Source: CAVXEH01 sp963805645 (GTDB lineage: Bacteria > Chloroflexota > Limnocylindria > QHBO01). Taken from it: a DNA stretch of 64,000 nt. The position numbers and the translations under genes were made by a program. Below, one piece after another: positions 33,633 through 43,158 of this stretch. The DNA is taken from the NCBI GenBank assembly GCA_963805645.1, contig CAWDVA010000005.1:124001-188000 (forward strand). Direction: 5' to 3'. Within the stretch, counting starts at the first letter, position 1; each line of letters starts with the position of its first letter. The notes beneath the pieces are model-generated. The model had not been told where the DNA came from, searched no databases, and saw nothing but the letters and a program-made list of their open reading frames with translations.

Positions 33633-34700
33633 ATGCATCACCCACGGATGCTCCTTGGAGCATCGGCAACCACCCTGGCACTCATCCTTGCCGCCTGCAG
33701 CGCGCAGGCAGCTCCCAGCGGGGCGGCGAGCGCCCCCGTCTCACCTCCGGTCTCCACGCCGGCGTCAGCGGCGCCCTCGGTGGCACCGCCCGTCAGCGGG
33801 ATGGCGGCCGAGCTGCAGAACGACTTCGTCTCGGTGGTGCAGCAGGTTGCTCCCTCGGTGGTCGTCATCGAGACCGATCAGGGCCTGGGCTCCGGCGTGA
33901 TCTTCGACGCCCAGGGCCACATCGTCACCAATGCCCATGTCGCCGATGGCGCCTCGACGTTCCGGGTCACCCTTGCCGACGGGCGCCAGCAGTCGGCCAC
34001 GCTCGTGGGCAGCTTCGCTTCCGACGACCTCGCCGTGCTCAAGATGGCCTCGCCGAGCAACCTCCATCCGGCCACGTTCGCCGATTCGAGCCAGCTCCAG
34101 GTGGGCGACATCGTGATGGCCATTGGCAACCCGCTTGGCCTCCAGTCCAGCGTGACCGAGGGGATCGTGAGCGCCCTGAACCGCACGGTCAGCGAACCAG
34201 GAGGGGTCGCGCTCCCGGGCGTCATCCAGACCAGCGCGGCCATCAATCCCGGCAACTCGGGTGGGGCCCTCGTTGACCTGGCGGGCCAGGTGGTGGGCAT
34301 CCCCACCCTGGCCGCCACCGACCCGCAGATCGGCGGCACCGCACCCGGCATCGGCTTCGCCATTCCCAGCAGCACGGCGAAGGACATCGCCCAGCAGCTG
34401 ATCTCCACCGGCCACGTCGTCAGCTCGGGTCGCGCCTTCCTGGGCATCCAGACCGCCGACACCTTTGGCGGGCAGGGGGTGTACGTCGTCCGCGTCGCGA
34501 CGGGCGGCCCGGCGGCGGCCGCCGGGATCACGAATGGCGAGCTCATCACTGCCGTGGACGGCAACCCGACACCCGACAACCAGACGCTGTCGCAGCTCCT
34601 CGCCCAGCACAAGCCCGGCGACAGGGTCAAGGTCTCGCTGGTCCGGCCCAACGGCAGTCGGACCTCCGTCACCGTCACCCTGGGCGAGCTGACCAGCTGA
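33633..34700 (+). CDS. HtrA/DegP-type serine protease lipoprotein
   Basis: A 355-residue extracytoplasmic trypsin-like protease. A lipobox ILAACS puts the lipidated Cys at residue 22, followed by a Pro/Ser/Ala linker to about 55. The catalytic triad is H102 (VTNAHVAD), D132 (DDLAVLK) and S209 (NPGNSGG). One PDZ domain follows (about 255-350, FLGIQTADTF and AVDGNPTPDN). The predicted role is surface protein quality control. ATG 33633 has AGGAGG 12 bases upstream. It is transcribed alone. Confidence 0.92.
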   Translation: MHHPRMLLGASATTLALILAACSAQAAPSGAASAPVSPPVSTPASAAPSVAPPVSGMAAELQNDFVSVVQQVAPSVVVIETDQGLGSGVIFDAQGHIVTNAHVADGASTFRVTLADGRQQSATLVGSFASDDLAVLKMASPSNLHPATFADSSQLQVGDIVMAIGNPLGLQSSVTEGIVSALNRTVSEPGGVALPGVIQTSAAINPGNSGGALVDLAGQVVGIPTLAATDPQIGGTAPGIGFAIPSSTAKDIAQQLISTGHVVSSGRAFLGIQTADTFGGQGVYVVRVATGGPAAAAGITNGELITAVDGNPTPDNQTLSQLLAQHKPGDRVKVSLVRPNGSRTSVTVTLGELTS

Positions 34701-34838
34701 GCGTCGCTCGTCACCGCGAGATCGCCGCAGGACTGCTCGGCAGCGATGGCGTGTTGCCGTCACGAACCGCCCATTCGTCGCCGTTACCTCGGCGCTGATC
34801 CTCGTCTCGGCGCCTGCTCGGCACCCGTCGGCCTGACG

Positions 34839-34859
34839 GATCGCCGCATGTCGGCGATC
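34839..34859. terminator. Bidirectional hairpin terminator
   Basis: GATCGCCG, loop CATGT, CGGCGATC: a perfect 8-bp stem between the convergent htrA and small membrane gene, overlapping the stop codon of the latter. No T tract. The rest of the 157-base gap holds nothing I can identify. Confidence 0.5.
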
Positions 34860-35232
34860 AGCGTTCTCCGGGCACGCCCAGGGTGACGGCAGCGGCAATG
34901 GTCGCCACCACCAGCGCCAGGGCCTGGTTCGTGTCCAGCGCCGCGCTCCCCGCGAACAGGTCGGTTGCCGCGCTGGGGATGGCACCCAGGACCGCCGGCA
35001 CCAGGATCCAGCCCAGCACCAGGGCGGTGGGTGCGGTGGCGCCCGGGAGCCGCAGCATGCGGGTGATGACCGCGGTGAGCACGCCCAGGAATGCCGCGAG
35101 CAGCAGGACGAGGATCAGCGCCGGCTGGTCCTTCGCGCCGGAAGCCTCCACGAGCCGGACGAGACCCTGCTCACAGATCGCGACCGCGAGGGCCAGCACG
35201 GCGCCCATGAACCCCGCTCGCGCCCCGCTCAC
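34858..35232 (-). CDS. Four-helix membrane protein, function unknown
   Basis: A 124-residue hydrophobic protein with four predicted membrane helices (about 6-24, 37-60, 67-89 and 102-120) and no recognised motif. Its ATG overlaps the murC stop by 4 bases (ATGA), so it is the last gene of the long nusA-to-murC transcript. Linkage to murC may hint at a cell-envelope role, but this is only context. Confidence 0.65.
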   Translation of the reverse strand: MSGARAGFMGAVLALAVAICEQGLVRLVEASGAKDQPALILVLLLAAFLGVLTAVITRMLRLPGATAPTALVLGWILVPAVLGAIPSAATDLFAGSAALDTNQALALVVATIAAAVTLGVPGER

Positions 35233-36674
35233 GCGCCACTCTCCCCGAATGCCCGGCTGCGCGCGCGGGTGAGAACCCCTGCGGCCAGCTCGGTCGCCAG
35301 TCCGCGCGCGATCCGGTACGACTTGCCGGCGCCCATCACCAGCACGGCGTCCCCCTCCCGCAGGTGCTCGGCCACGTAGGCGGTCGTCGCATCGGCGTCG
35401 CCGGTAGCAATCGCCGGGGTGCCGCTGGCCCGCTCGATGGCGTCGGCCAGGTCCTCGGCGCTGGTGGCCCGCATGGCCTCCGCGCTGTCGCGGCTGGCGA
35501 AGATATCGGCGATGACCACCTCGTCAGCCTCGGTGAACGCGTGCGCGAAGTCGTCGAGGAACAGGGCCGTCCGTGAGTACATGTGCGGTTCGAAGACCGC
35601 CCACAGGCGCCGGTCGCCCACCTTCTGGCGGGCCCCGGCGAGGGCGGCCCGCACCTCCGTGGGATGGTGCCCGTAATCGTCGTAGACGCGCACGCCGGCA
35701 GTATCGGCGATCAGCTCCATCCGGCGTCCGGCCCCGGGGAACGTTCGCAGGCCGCGCACCAGGCCGCCCAAGGAGGCCCCGGCCTCGCGGGCCAGGGCAA
35801 GGGCGGCGGTGGCGTTACGGACGTTGTGGGCCCCCGCCAGCGTGGTCTCGAACCGTTGCCCGAAGAGCGTGAAGCGGGTGATCTCCGGCAGCAGCTCGAC
35901 GTCGCTAGCCTGGATGGCGCCCCCCGGACCGTAGCCCACCACGCGACCCGGCCAGCCTGCGAGCCGATGGCGCAGCTCCCGCGTCCCCGGGTCGTCCTCC
36001 GCGACCAGCAGCAGCCGGCCGCCGAGGCGTGGATCCTCCCCCATCCCCCGCACGAATCGCTCGAAGGAGTCCAGCACGGCAGCGCGGTCCGCGAAGTAGT
36101 CGGGATGGTCCATCTCGGCGTTCGTGACGATGGCGCCCGCCGGGTGGTAGTGCAGGAAGTTGTCGCCGAACTCGTCCGCCTCGACCACGAACGGCGCTCC
36201 GGCACCCGGACGCACCGTGGCGCCCCAGGCGGCGATGAACGCGCCCACCTCGACGGTTGGATCCAGGCCCGCCTCGACGAGCAGATGCCCCAGCAGGGCG
36301 GTGGTGGTCGACTTGCCGTGCGTCCCGGTAACCGCCAGGCCCAGGCGGCCGGGGGCCGCCATCAGCTCGCCCAGGAGCGCCTGCCACGCCACCACCGGCA
36401 GGCCGGCCGCCTCGGCGGCGGCAAGCTCCGCGTGGTCGGGCACGGCGCGAATGGCCGCCGTGATGGCCACGCGGTCCACCCCGGCCAGGTGCGCGGGATC
36501 GTGCCCGGCCATGACGGGGACGCCGGCCGCAGCGAGGGGCACGGTGTACGGGGACGGCAGGTCCAGGTCGCAGCCGTCCACGCGAGCTCCAGCCTGCTGC
36601 GCGAGCAGGGCCACGCCCGCGGCCCCGGAGCCGGCGATGCCGATGACGTGGATCCGCTCGCCGGCCCGCACCAT
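35229..36674 (-). CDS. murC: UDP-N-acetylmuramate-L-alanine ligase-like Mur ligase
   Basis: A 481-residue ATP-dependent amino-acid ligase of peptidoglycan synthesis. Seen: the N-terminal Rossmann IHVIGIAGSGAAGVALLA, P-loop GTHGKSTTTALLGHLL, EADEFGDNFLHYHP, the central HNVRNATAALALA and the C-terminal YDDYGHHPTEVRAAL. The architecture fits MurC; the related tripeptide ligase Mpl is the alternative, as no other mur gene is nearby. ATG 36674 is chosen because the family N-terminus starts there. It follows cinA by 4 bases. Confidence 0.88.
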   Translation of the reverse strand: MVRAGERIHVIGIAGSGAAGVALLAQQAGARVDGCDLDLPSPYTVPLAAAGVPVMAGHDPAHLAGVDRVAITAAIRAVPDHAELAAAEAAGLPVVAWQALLGELMAAPGRLGLAVTGTHGKSTTTALLGHLLVEAGLDPTVEVGAFIAAWGATVRPGAGAPFVVEADEFGDNFLHYHPAGAIVTNAEMDHPDYFADRAAVLDSFERFVRGMGEDPRLGGRLLLVAEDDPGTRELRHRLAGWPGRVVGYGPGGAIQASDVELLPEITRFTLFGQRFETTLAGAHNVRNATAALALAREAGASLGGLVRGLRTFPGAGRRMELIADTAGVRVYDDYGHHPTEVRAALAGARQKVGDRRLWAVFEPHMYSRTALFLDDFAHAFTEADEVVIADIFASRDSAEAMRATSAEDLADAIERASGTPAIATGDADATTAYVAEHLREGDAVLVMGAGKSYRIARGLATELAAGVLTRARSRAFGESGA

Positions 36675-36678
36675 GGGC

Positions 36679-37188
36679 CTAGGCCGCCGCCTCCCGGATC
36701 GCGAGCTCGAGCGCTGCCGCCGCGGCGGCGCCACGATTCCCTTCCCGGGCGAAGCCGAACTCGTGGCGCTCCACCACGGGCGGGTGACCCGTCTTTGCGA
36801 CCGCGATGTAGTGGAGGCCGATGGGCTTGTCCGGGCTGGCGCCCTCCGGACCGGCGATGCCGGTCACGGCGATGCCCATCTCCACCCCGAAGCGATGCCA
36901 GACGCCCTCCGCCATGGCACCCGCGACCTCGGAGCTCACCGCTCCGCAGTCGGCGATCAGGCTGGGCTCCACCCCGAGCTCGCGCTCCTTTGCCAGGTTC
37001 GAGTAACAGATCACCCCGCCGACGTAGTACTGGCTCGCGCCGGGGATCATGGTGATCGCATGACCGATCAGCCCGCCGGTCGACGACTCCGCGGTCGCCA
37101 CCCGCCAGCCGCGCGGTCGGAGCACCTCCCCCAGCCGCGCCGCGAGTGTGGCGAGCGCGGCGTCGTCAGGACGATGCATGACCGACAT
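36679..37188 (-). CDS. pncC: CinA C-terminal domain (nicotinamide-nucleotide amidohydrolase PncC type)
   Basis: A 169-residue stand-alone CinA_C domain that hydrolyses NMN to nicotinate mononucleotide in characterised members. Signatures are VATAESSTGGLIGHAIT, GGVICYSNLAKERELGV, VSSEVAGAMAEG and GIAVTGIAGPEGASPDKPIG. ATG 37188 is preferred to GTG 37197 since AGGAG then lies 8 bases upstream. It starts 12 bases past the yajQ stop. Confidence 0.92.
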   Translation of the reverse strand: MSVMHRPDDAALATLAARLGEVLRPRGWRVATAESSTGGLIGHAITMIPGASQYYVGGVICYSNLAKERELGVEPSLIADCGAVSSEVAGAMAEGVWHRFGVEMGIAVTGIAGPEGASPDKPIGLHYIAVAKTGHPPVVERHEFGFAREGNRGAAAAAALELAIREAAA

Positions 37189-37200
37189 CGGGGTCACTCC

Positions 37201-37692
37201 TCATCGGTAGTTGGTGAACTGCAGCGCGACCGGGTAGTCCAGGCCCCGCAGGTGGGCGATGACCGCCTGCAGCTCATCCCGGCTCTTCGCGGCGACGCGC
37301 ACCGCGTCGCCCTGGATTGCCGGCTTGACCTTGGGGAACCGCTCGCGAATCAGCTTGGCGATCTCCTTGGCCTGCTCCGAGGAGAGGCCCCTGTGGAGGC
37401 CGATATGCTGGCGAACCGTCCCGCCGGCGGCCGGCTCCAGCTTGCCCCAGTCAAAGATCTTCAGCGACAGGTTGCGGCGAACCGCCTTCGACTCCACCAG
37501 GTCCCGCACCGCCTTCGCCCGGAACTCGTCGTCGGCGAGGAGCGTGATCTCATCCTTCCCGAGCTCCAGCGAGCATCGGCTCCCCTTGAAGTCGAAGCGG
37601 GTGCCGATCTCCCGGCGCACCTGGTCGAGCGCGTTGACCAGCTCCTGCTGGTCGAAATCGCTCACGACGTCGAACGTGGAATCGCCTGCCAT
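37201..37692 (-). CDS. yajQ: YajQ-family nucleotide-binding protein
   Basis: A 163-residue UPF0234 protein; members bind c-di-GMP or nucleic acid. Conserved segments are FDVVSDFDQQELVNALDQVR, TRFDFKGS, AVRRNLSLKIFDWGKLEPA, VRQHIGLHRGLSSEQAKEIA and VRVAAKSRDELQAVIAHLR. ATG 37692 has GAGGAG 4 bases upstream. It may be a c-di-GMP reader for the GGDEF/EAL protein at 27 kb, which is inference. Confidence 0.95.
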   Translation of the reverse strand: MAGDSTFDVVSDFDQQELVNALDQVRREIGTRFDFKGSRCSLELGKDEITLLADDEFRAKAVRDLVESKAVRRNLSLKIFDWGKLEPAAGGTVRQHIGLHRGLSSEQAKEIAKLIRERFPKVKPAIQGDAVRVAAKSRDELQAVIAHLRGLDYPVALQFTNYR

Positions 37693-37774
37693 TGCGCTCC
37701 TCGCTACCGAGTTCCGTGACCGTATCTTGCCCCATCGGCGGGTAGACGTCGTGTGCCGAAGAGCCTCACCGGGG

Positions 37775-39112
37775 TCAACCGCCGACCTGAATGTGCCACT
37801 CCACGACCTGGCCGGCAGTGCCCATCTTGCCGATCACCACGCCGTTGATGGTCATCGTCACCGCGCCGGCATTTCCCGCCCGAACGACGAGCCTCGTCTT
37901 TGCGCTGAGCGGGACGGTCTTGCCTGCGGCGAGGGTCCGCCCCGAGACACCCGCCAGCGGGATGTTGTCCTCCAGCACGATGAGGTACGACGGACCCCCG
38001 GCGATCGCCAGCGACCCGGTGAGCCCAGTCGGCGCCTTCACGGTGACCGTGATCCCACCCGGGGCCGGCGTCGCGCTGGCCGATGGCGTGGCGGCGGGCG
38101 CCGGACTGCCCGACGCCGCCGCGTTCCCGGGCACGGCCGAGATCTGCCAGGTACCCGGGGCCAGGACCAGCGACGTGCTGAAGGTGCCATCCGTCCCGGC
38201 GGTGACGTCGGCGGCAACCGCGGTCCCCGGCGGGAGTGCCGGGATCTTGACCGCCTGGCCCGCCAGCGTGCGGATGCTGAACCCGGGCGAGGCCGCGGCG
38301 CCCAGGCGGGCCTCGACGTGGACGGTGCTGCCGGCAGGGGCCGTCCCCTTGACGGACAGCTCCCCGCCCACGCTGGCCGCGTCCTGCGGCTCGGTGATCG
38401 CGACCTGTACGCCGGGCGACGGGGACGGGCTCGACAGGTTCACGTCGATGGTGCGGGTCTGCGTCGACGAGTCACGATGCGTCACCGGGTCGTTGGCCAC
38501 CACGCTGAAGACGTTCGAACCCGGAACGAGCTGGACCGTGATGCTGAAGTGGCCGCTGGCATCGGCGGTCACGTCACGACTGCTGCTGGGCCCGTCCACC
38601 GTGACCTGGGCGTTGGCGACGGTCACGCCTTCGATCGTGTACTCGAGCTCGTGGTAGTTCGCGACGTCGCCGGCCGGGCTCGTGAGCTGGAGGTCCGGCG
38701 TCCGGGCGAAGGTGACGAACTCGTACACCAGGTAGCCCACGAAGGCCACCACGGCGACGGTCAGGATGGCCGCCGCGATCGCGCCGGGGGTCACCACGAA
38801 GGCACGCGCCCGGCGAACGGTCATTGGTCGGGGTGGCGCCGGCGAGAGCCGCTTCGGCGCGGGCGACTCCGCGGTCTCCAGCCGGTACAGGTCGATGAGG
38901 TACTCGGGGTCGAGTCCCAGGAACTGGCCGTAGTTCCGCAGGAACCCCTTGGTGTACACCGCTCCGGGCAGCTCGCCGTATTCGCCATTCTCGAGCGCGG
39001 ACAGGTAGCGGGTCCGGATCTTCGTCTCGCGCTCGACCCGCGTGAGGTCGATGCTCTTCGACTCGCGAGCGGCGCGCAGGACCTCGCCGAGCTTGTGGAT
39101 CGGCTCGGTCAC
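37775..39112 (-). CDS. rodZ: RodZ-like membrane protein with helix-turn-helix and Ig-like domains
   Basis: A 445-residue bitopic protein. An N-terminal cytoplasmic HTH of the RodZ type (KLGEVLRAARESKSIDLTRV, YLSALENGEYGELPGAVYTK, residues about 7-75), a membrane helix (about 105-132), then an outside region with two bacterial Ig-like stretches (DLQLTSPAGDVANYHELEYT and VQVAITEPQDAASVGGELSV), a Pro/Ala/Ser linker and a DUF4115-like C-terminus. RodZ links MreB to the wall machinery. GTG 39112 overlaps the ftsK stop by 4 bases. Confidence 0.85.
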   Translation of the reverse strand: MTEPIHKLGEVLRAARESKSIDLTRVERETKIRTRYLSALENGEYGELPGAVYTKGFLRNYGQFLGLDPEYLIDLYRLETAESPAPKRLSPAPPRPMTVRRARAFVVTPGAIAAAILTVAVVAFVGYLVYEFVTFARTPDLQLTSPAGDVANYHELEYTIEGVTVANAQVTVDGPSSSRDVTADASGHFSITVQLVPGSNVFSVVANDPVTHRDSSTQTRTIDVNLSSPSPSPGVQVAITEPQDAASVGGELSVKGTAPAGSTVHVEARLGAAASPGFSIRTLAGQAVKIPALPPGTAVAADVTAGTDGTFSTSLVLAPGTWQISAVPGNAAASGSPAPAATPSASATPAPGGITVTVKAPTGLTGSLAIAGGPSYLIVLEDNIPLAGVSGRTLAAGKTVPLSAKTRLVVRAGNAGAVTMTINGVVIGKMGTAGQVVEWHIQVGG

Positions 39113-41475
39113 CGCTCGTCCTCATCCGGCCCCGTCTCACCGCCCCAGCCGTCACTCGTGACGAGCACTTCGCGGAAGCGGCTCCCGTCGGCGGCCCCAA
39201 CGATGCCGCGATCCTCCATCTGGTCCAGGATCCGGGCTGCGCGGGCGTACCCGATGCGCAGGCGGCGCTGCAGAAGCGAGGCGGACGCCTTGTCGGAGCG
39301 TCGCACGATGTCGATCGCCTGGTGCAGGAGCGGGTCGGCACCATCGTCCGCGTCCCCGTCGCCGGGATGCCCGCCACCCTTGCCGTCCCGCTTGGGCGCG
39401 GTGATCTCCGGGCGGTATCGGGGACCTCCCTGGCCGCGCCAGTGGCGCGCCAGCGTCTCGATCTCCTCGTCGGTGACAAGGACCCCCTGGAGGCGCACCG
39501 CCCGCGGCGCGTCGATGGGCTGGTAGAGCATGTCGCCGCGGCCCAGGAGATCCTCGGCCCCGGTCGTGTCGAGGATCGTCCGGCTGTCGACCCCCGACGT
39601 CATGGCGAACGCGATCCGGCTGGGGATGTTCGCCTTGATCAGGCCGGTGATGACCTGGACAGACGGGCGCTGGGTGGCGACCACGAGATGGATCCCGGTC
39701 GCCCGGGCCAGCTGCGCGATGCGGGTGATGGTGGCCTCCACCTCGTAGGCGCTCACCATCATCAGGTCGGCGAGCTCGTCGATGACGACCACGATGTAGG
39801 GCATGCGTGGCTCACCCGGCCGCAGCGACTCGTTGTATCCGGCGATGTTCCGCACGCCGCGCTTGGCGAACTCGTGGTAGCGGCTCTCCATGGTGCCCAC
39901 GGTCCACTTCAGGGCATTCACCGCCTTGTCGGTGTCGACGATCACCTCGCAGAGCAGGTGCGGCAGCCCCTTGTACTGTGCCATCTCCACCCGCTTCGGA
40001 TCCACCAGGATCAGCTTCACGTCGGTGGGGTCGGCGCGCATCAGCAGCGAGCAGATGATCGCGTTCACGCAGACGCTCTTGCCCGACCCGGTCGCGCCCG
40101 CGATCAGCATGTGCGGCATCTTGGCCAGGTCGGCGCTGAACGGCTGGCCGGCGACGTCCTGGCCCAGGGCGAAGGCCAGCTTCGAGTGCGTGCTGAATTC
40201 CTCGAAGTTCGGTGAGGCCAGCACCTCCTTGAGAGTCACCAGGTCGAACGCGGAGTTCGGGATCTCGATTCCCACGTACGGCTCGCCCGGAATGGGGGCC
40301 TGGATCCGAATGGAGCGTGCCGCCAGCGCGAGGGCGAGGTTGTCTGCCAGCCCCTCGATCCGCGACAGCTTGATCCCCGGCTCGACGTCGAGCGCGTACT
40401 GCGTGACGACCGGCCCCTCCTGGATGCGCGCCACCTTCACGCCGATGCCGAAATGCGCCAGGGTCTCCCGTATGCGCTGCCCCTTGGCGGTGAGGTCCAT
40501 CTGTGCCGCCGTCGACGGTGGCGCCTCGGTGAGCACCTCCATCGGCGGCAGGACCCACGCTCGTTCGGGGTGCTCCAGCGCGGCATCCAGCTCGCCGGCG
40601 GCTTGCGCCTCCGCGGCCGCCGCGAGCTGCTCGGATTCCGCGGCGTCCGGCTCCTCTTCGGACGGCCGGGCGGGGTGCGCCGCCTCTGCCACGGGGTCGG
40701 CGAGCGCCGGGCGCTCGGCGCGCGGGCGCGGCACGTCGGCCTGCACCTCGGGAGGGCGCTGGCGCCGCACGATCAGCGGCGGCTCGTCGTCTTCGCCCGG
40801 ACCCATCAGCGCCTCGCGCATCCTGCCCAGGATCCCGGTCCGCTCGGGCTCGGTTGCCGGCTCGGGCTCCGGCCGGCGCGCAGCCGTCGCGGCAGTCCGC
40901 CTCGGCGTCTCGGCCGCGGTGCGACGCTCCTCGCGTTCTGCCAGGTACGCGGCCACGAGATCCCCGACGGTCATGTTGAAGTAGAGCAGGAGGCCGACGA
41001 CGAGCAGCAGCGAGAGGACCGCCCACGCACCGACGATGCCCAGGGCCCCCTGCAGGGCGGTGCTCACGCCGTAGCCGATGACGCCGCCGCCCTCGAAGTG
41101 ATCAGCGGTGGTGAGGCCCCCGCCGGCAGCGAGGTGGAACGACCCGAGCAGGGCAAGTGCAACCAGCGCCGCGCCCGTCGCCGCCATCCAGCGCTCGGCG
41201 GGCATGGTCTTCATCCACAGCATCAGGGCGAACCCGGCCAGGAGAGGTGGGGCGAAGGCAATCCCCCACCCCAGCAGGTAGCCGAGCAGATCGTGCCAGG
41301 GCCGGATGATGGCGCCCGCGTTCGGGGCGAACAGGGCAATGACGCTCACGATGGCGAGGAAGACCAGCACGAGCGCCAGCAGCTCGCGGGCGACCCGCCC
41401 GCTGATGCGGACCGTGGTTGTCGCGCGGCGACGTCGCGGGGATCGGCGGCGGCGGGTGGGACGGCGGGTGCTCAC
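39109..41475 (-). CDS. ftsK: DNA translocase FtsK/SpoIIIE
   Basis: A 788-residue septal DNA pump. Four membrane helices in the first 170 residues, a Pro/Glu-rich linker (about 190-320), and a RecA-like motor with Walker A GATGSGKS (460-467), Walker B VVVIDELADLMM and TQRPSVQVITGLIKANIPSR. A winged-helix gamma domain (about 715-780, ASLLQRRLRIGYARAARILD) would read KOPS-like sites. GTG 41475 begins a basic N-terminus; no good ribosome site is seen. It starts 8 bases after the RNase J stop. Confidence 0.96.
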   Translation of the reverse strand: MSTRRPTRRRRSPRRRRATTTVRISGRVARELLALVLVFLAIVSVIALFAPNAGAIIRPWHDLLGYLLGWGIAFAPPLLAGFALMLWMKTMPAERWMAATGAALVALALLGSFHLAAGGGLTTADHFEGGGVIGYGVSTALQGALGIVGAWAVLSLLLVVGLLLYFNMTVGDLVAAYLAEREERRTAAETPRRTAATAARRPEPEPATEPERTGILGRMREALMGPGEDDEPPLIVRRQRPPEVQADVPRPRAERPALADPVAEAAHPARPSEEEPDAAESEQLAAAAEAQAAGELDAALEHPERAWVLPPMEVLTEAPPSTAAQMDLTAKGQRIRETLAHFGIGVKVARIQEGPVVTQYALDVEPGIKLSRIEGLADNLALALAARSIRIQAPIPGEPYVGIEIPNSAFDLVTLKEVLASPNFEEFSTHSKLAFALGQDVAGQPFSADLAKMPHMLIAGATGSGKSVCVNAIICSLLMRADPTDVKLILVDPKRVEMAQYKGLPHLLCEVIVDTDKAVNALKWTVGTMESRYHEFAKRGVRNIAGYNESLRPGEPRMPYIVVVIDELADLMMVSAYEVEATITRIAQLARATGIHLVVATQRPSVQVITGLIKANIPSRIAFAMTSGVDSRTILDTTGAEDLLGRGDMLYQPIDAPRAVRLQGVLVTDEEIETLARHWRGQGGPRYRPEITAPKRDGKGGGHPGDGDADDGADPLLHQAIDIVRRSDKASASLLQRRLRIGYARAARILDQMEDRGIVGAADGSRFREVLVTSDGWGGETGPDEDER

Positions 41476-41483
41476 CTGGGGCG

Positions 41484-43148
41484 TCAGACCTCCATCACCA
41501 CCGGCATGATCATCGGCCGGCGCTTCGTGCGCTGGTAGAAGAAGCGCGACAGCGTGTCGCGAATCTTCGCCTTCAGGTAGCCGGCCTCGGCGGTATGCGC
41601 CTCGCTCGCCGGTTGGGCAAGCGCCTCGGCGAGATAGATCCGGGCCTGCTCCATCACCGGGTCATCCGGATCGGAGAGGAACCCGCGGCCCACCAGGTCG
41701 GGACCGCTGATGGGGCGCCCTGTCGCCGCCTCGACGGTGAGGGCCACCATGACCACCCCGTCGGCGGCCAGGGCGCGCCGGTCGCGCAGGATGACCCCGT
41801 CGATTCCGTCGATCGCGGCCATGCCGTCCACGAGCACCGCGCCCGCGGGGACGCTGCCGGCGAGGCGGGCACGCTGGCCGTCGAACTCCACGACCTGGCC
41901 GTTCTCGAGGACGAAGATACCGTCCGGGTTCACGCCCACGTCCTCTGCGAGGAGACCGTGCTGGACCAGCATCCGGTACTCGCCGTGGATGGGGATGAAG
42001 TTCCTGGGCCGGACCAGCGAGAGCATGAGCTTCAGCTCCTCGCGCGAACCGTGCCCCGAGACGTGGCAATGCTTCAGCGGCTCGTAGTGGACCATCGCTC
42101 CCTCCTTGAAGAGGTTGTCGATGGTCCTGGCCACCGCCTCCTCGTTGCCGGGGATCGGCGACGCCGAGATGATGACCGTGTCCCCCGGCTCGATGGTGAT
42201 GCTGCGGTGATCGCGATTGCTCATCCGGGTCAGTCCCGACATCGGCTCACCCTGCGAGCCGGTGGTCATCACCACCAGCTCCTCCGGTGCGAGCTTGGTG
42301 AGCTGGTCCTTGCGGGCCAGCGTCCCCGCCGGGTCCTTGAGATACCCGAGGTCGAGCGCGATGGAGCTGTTCTGCTCCATGCTGCGGCCCAGGACCACCA
42401 TGCGGCGGCCGAACGCCGCGGCTGCGTCGAGGACCTGCTGGACGCGACCGATGTTGCTCGCGAAGGTCGCCACCACCACGCGGCCCGGTGCGTCCCCGAT
42501 GAGCTGGGCCAGGGACTCCCCTACCGTGCGCTCCGAGAGGGTGTAGCCCTCCTTCTCGGCGCGCGTCGAGTCGCTCAGGAGGAAGTCCACGCCGGAGGTG
42601 CCGACATCGGCGAGGAGGCCAAGGTCCGCGCGACGGCCATCGGGGGGCGTCAGGTCGATCTTGAAGTCCCCGGTGTGCACGACCGTGCCGGCGGGGGTTC
42701 TGATGATGTATCCGATCCCGTCCGGAATCGAGTGGTTCACGCGGAACCCGGTGACCGACGAGGCTCCGACCCGGAACGCTTGGCCGGGCTCGACGGTGCG
42801 GATGGGGGTGGAGTCGAGGAGCTTGTGCTCCTTGAGCTTGCCCGTCACGAGGCCCACGGTCAGGCGGGTGGCGTAGATGGGCACGCCGGGCAGGAGGGGC
42901 AGGACATACGGCAGGGCGCCGGTGTGGTCCTCGTGTCCGTGGGTGATGAGGATCGCGCGCACACGCTCGCGGTTCTCCGCAAGGTATGTCGCATCCGGGA
43001 TGACCAGGTCGATGCCGAGCATCTCCGGCTCGGGGAAGGCCAGGCCGCAGTCGACGACCAGGATCTCCCCGGCCGCCTCCACGACGGTGATGTTCTTGCC
43101 GACCTCGCCCACCCCGCCGAGCGGAATGATGCGCAGGATGTCAGTCAT
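41484..43148 (-). CDS. rnj: Ribonuclease J
   Basis: A 554-residue metallo-beta-lactamase/beta-CASP nuclease with 5'-3' exo- and endoribonuclease activity in characterised members. The metal motif HGHEDH is at 70-75; later ligands are in HTGDFKID, and the beta-CASP part shows VATFASNIGRVQQV, TTGSQGEPMSGLTRM, SASPIPGNE, HVSGHGSREELKLM and FIPIHGEYR. ATG 43148 begins the family N-terminus ILRIIPLGGVGEVGKN. It lies between UDG and ftsK in a dense operon with pnp. Confidence 0.96.
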   Translation of the reverse strand: MTDILRIIPLGGVGEVGKNITVVEAAGEILVVDCGLAFPEPEMLGIDLVIPDATYLAENRERVRAILITHGHEDHTGALPYVLPLLPGVPIYATRLTVGLVTGKLKEHKLLDSTPIRTVEPGQAFRVGASSVTGFRVNHSIPDGIGYIIRTPAGTVVHTGDFKIDLTPPDGRRADLGLLADVGTSGVDFLLSDSTRAEKEGYTLSERTVGESLAQLIGDAPGRVVVATFASNIGRVQQVLDAAAAFGRRMVVLGRSMEQNSSIALDLGYLKDPAGTLARKDQLTKLAPEELVVMTTGSQGEPMSGLTRMSNRDHRSITIEPGDTVIISASPIPGNEEAVARTIDNLFKEGAMVHYEPLKHCHVSGHGSREELKLMLSLVRPRNFIPIHGEYRMLVQHGLLAEDVGVNPDGIFVLENGQVVEFDGQRARLAGSVPAGAVLVDGMAAIDGIDGVILRDRRALAADGVVMVALTVEAATGRPISGPDLVGRGFLSDPDDPVMEQARIYLAEALAQPASEAHTAEAGYLKAKIRDTLSRFFYQRTKRRPMIMPVVMEV

Positions 43149-43158
43149 GTCGTACTCG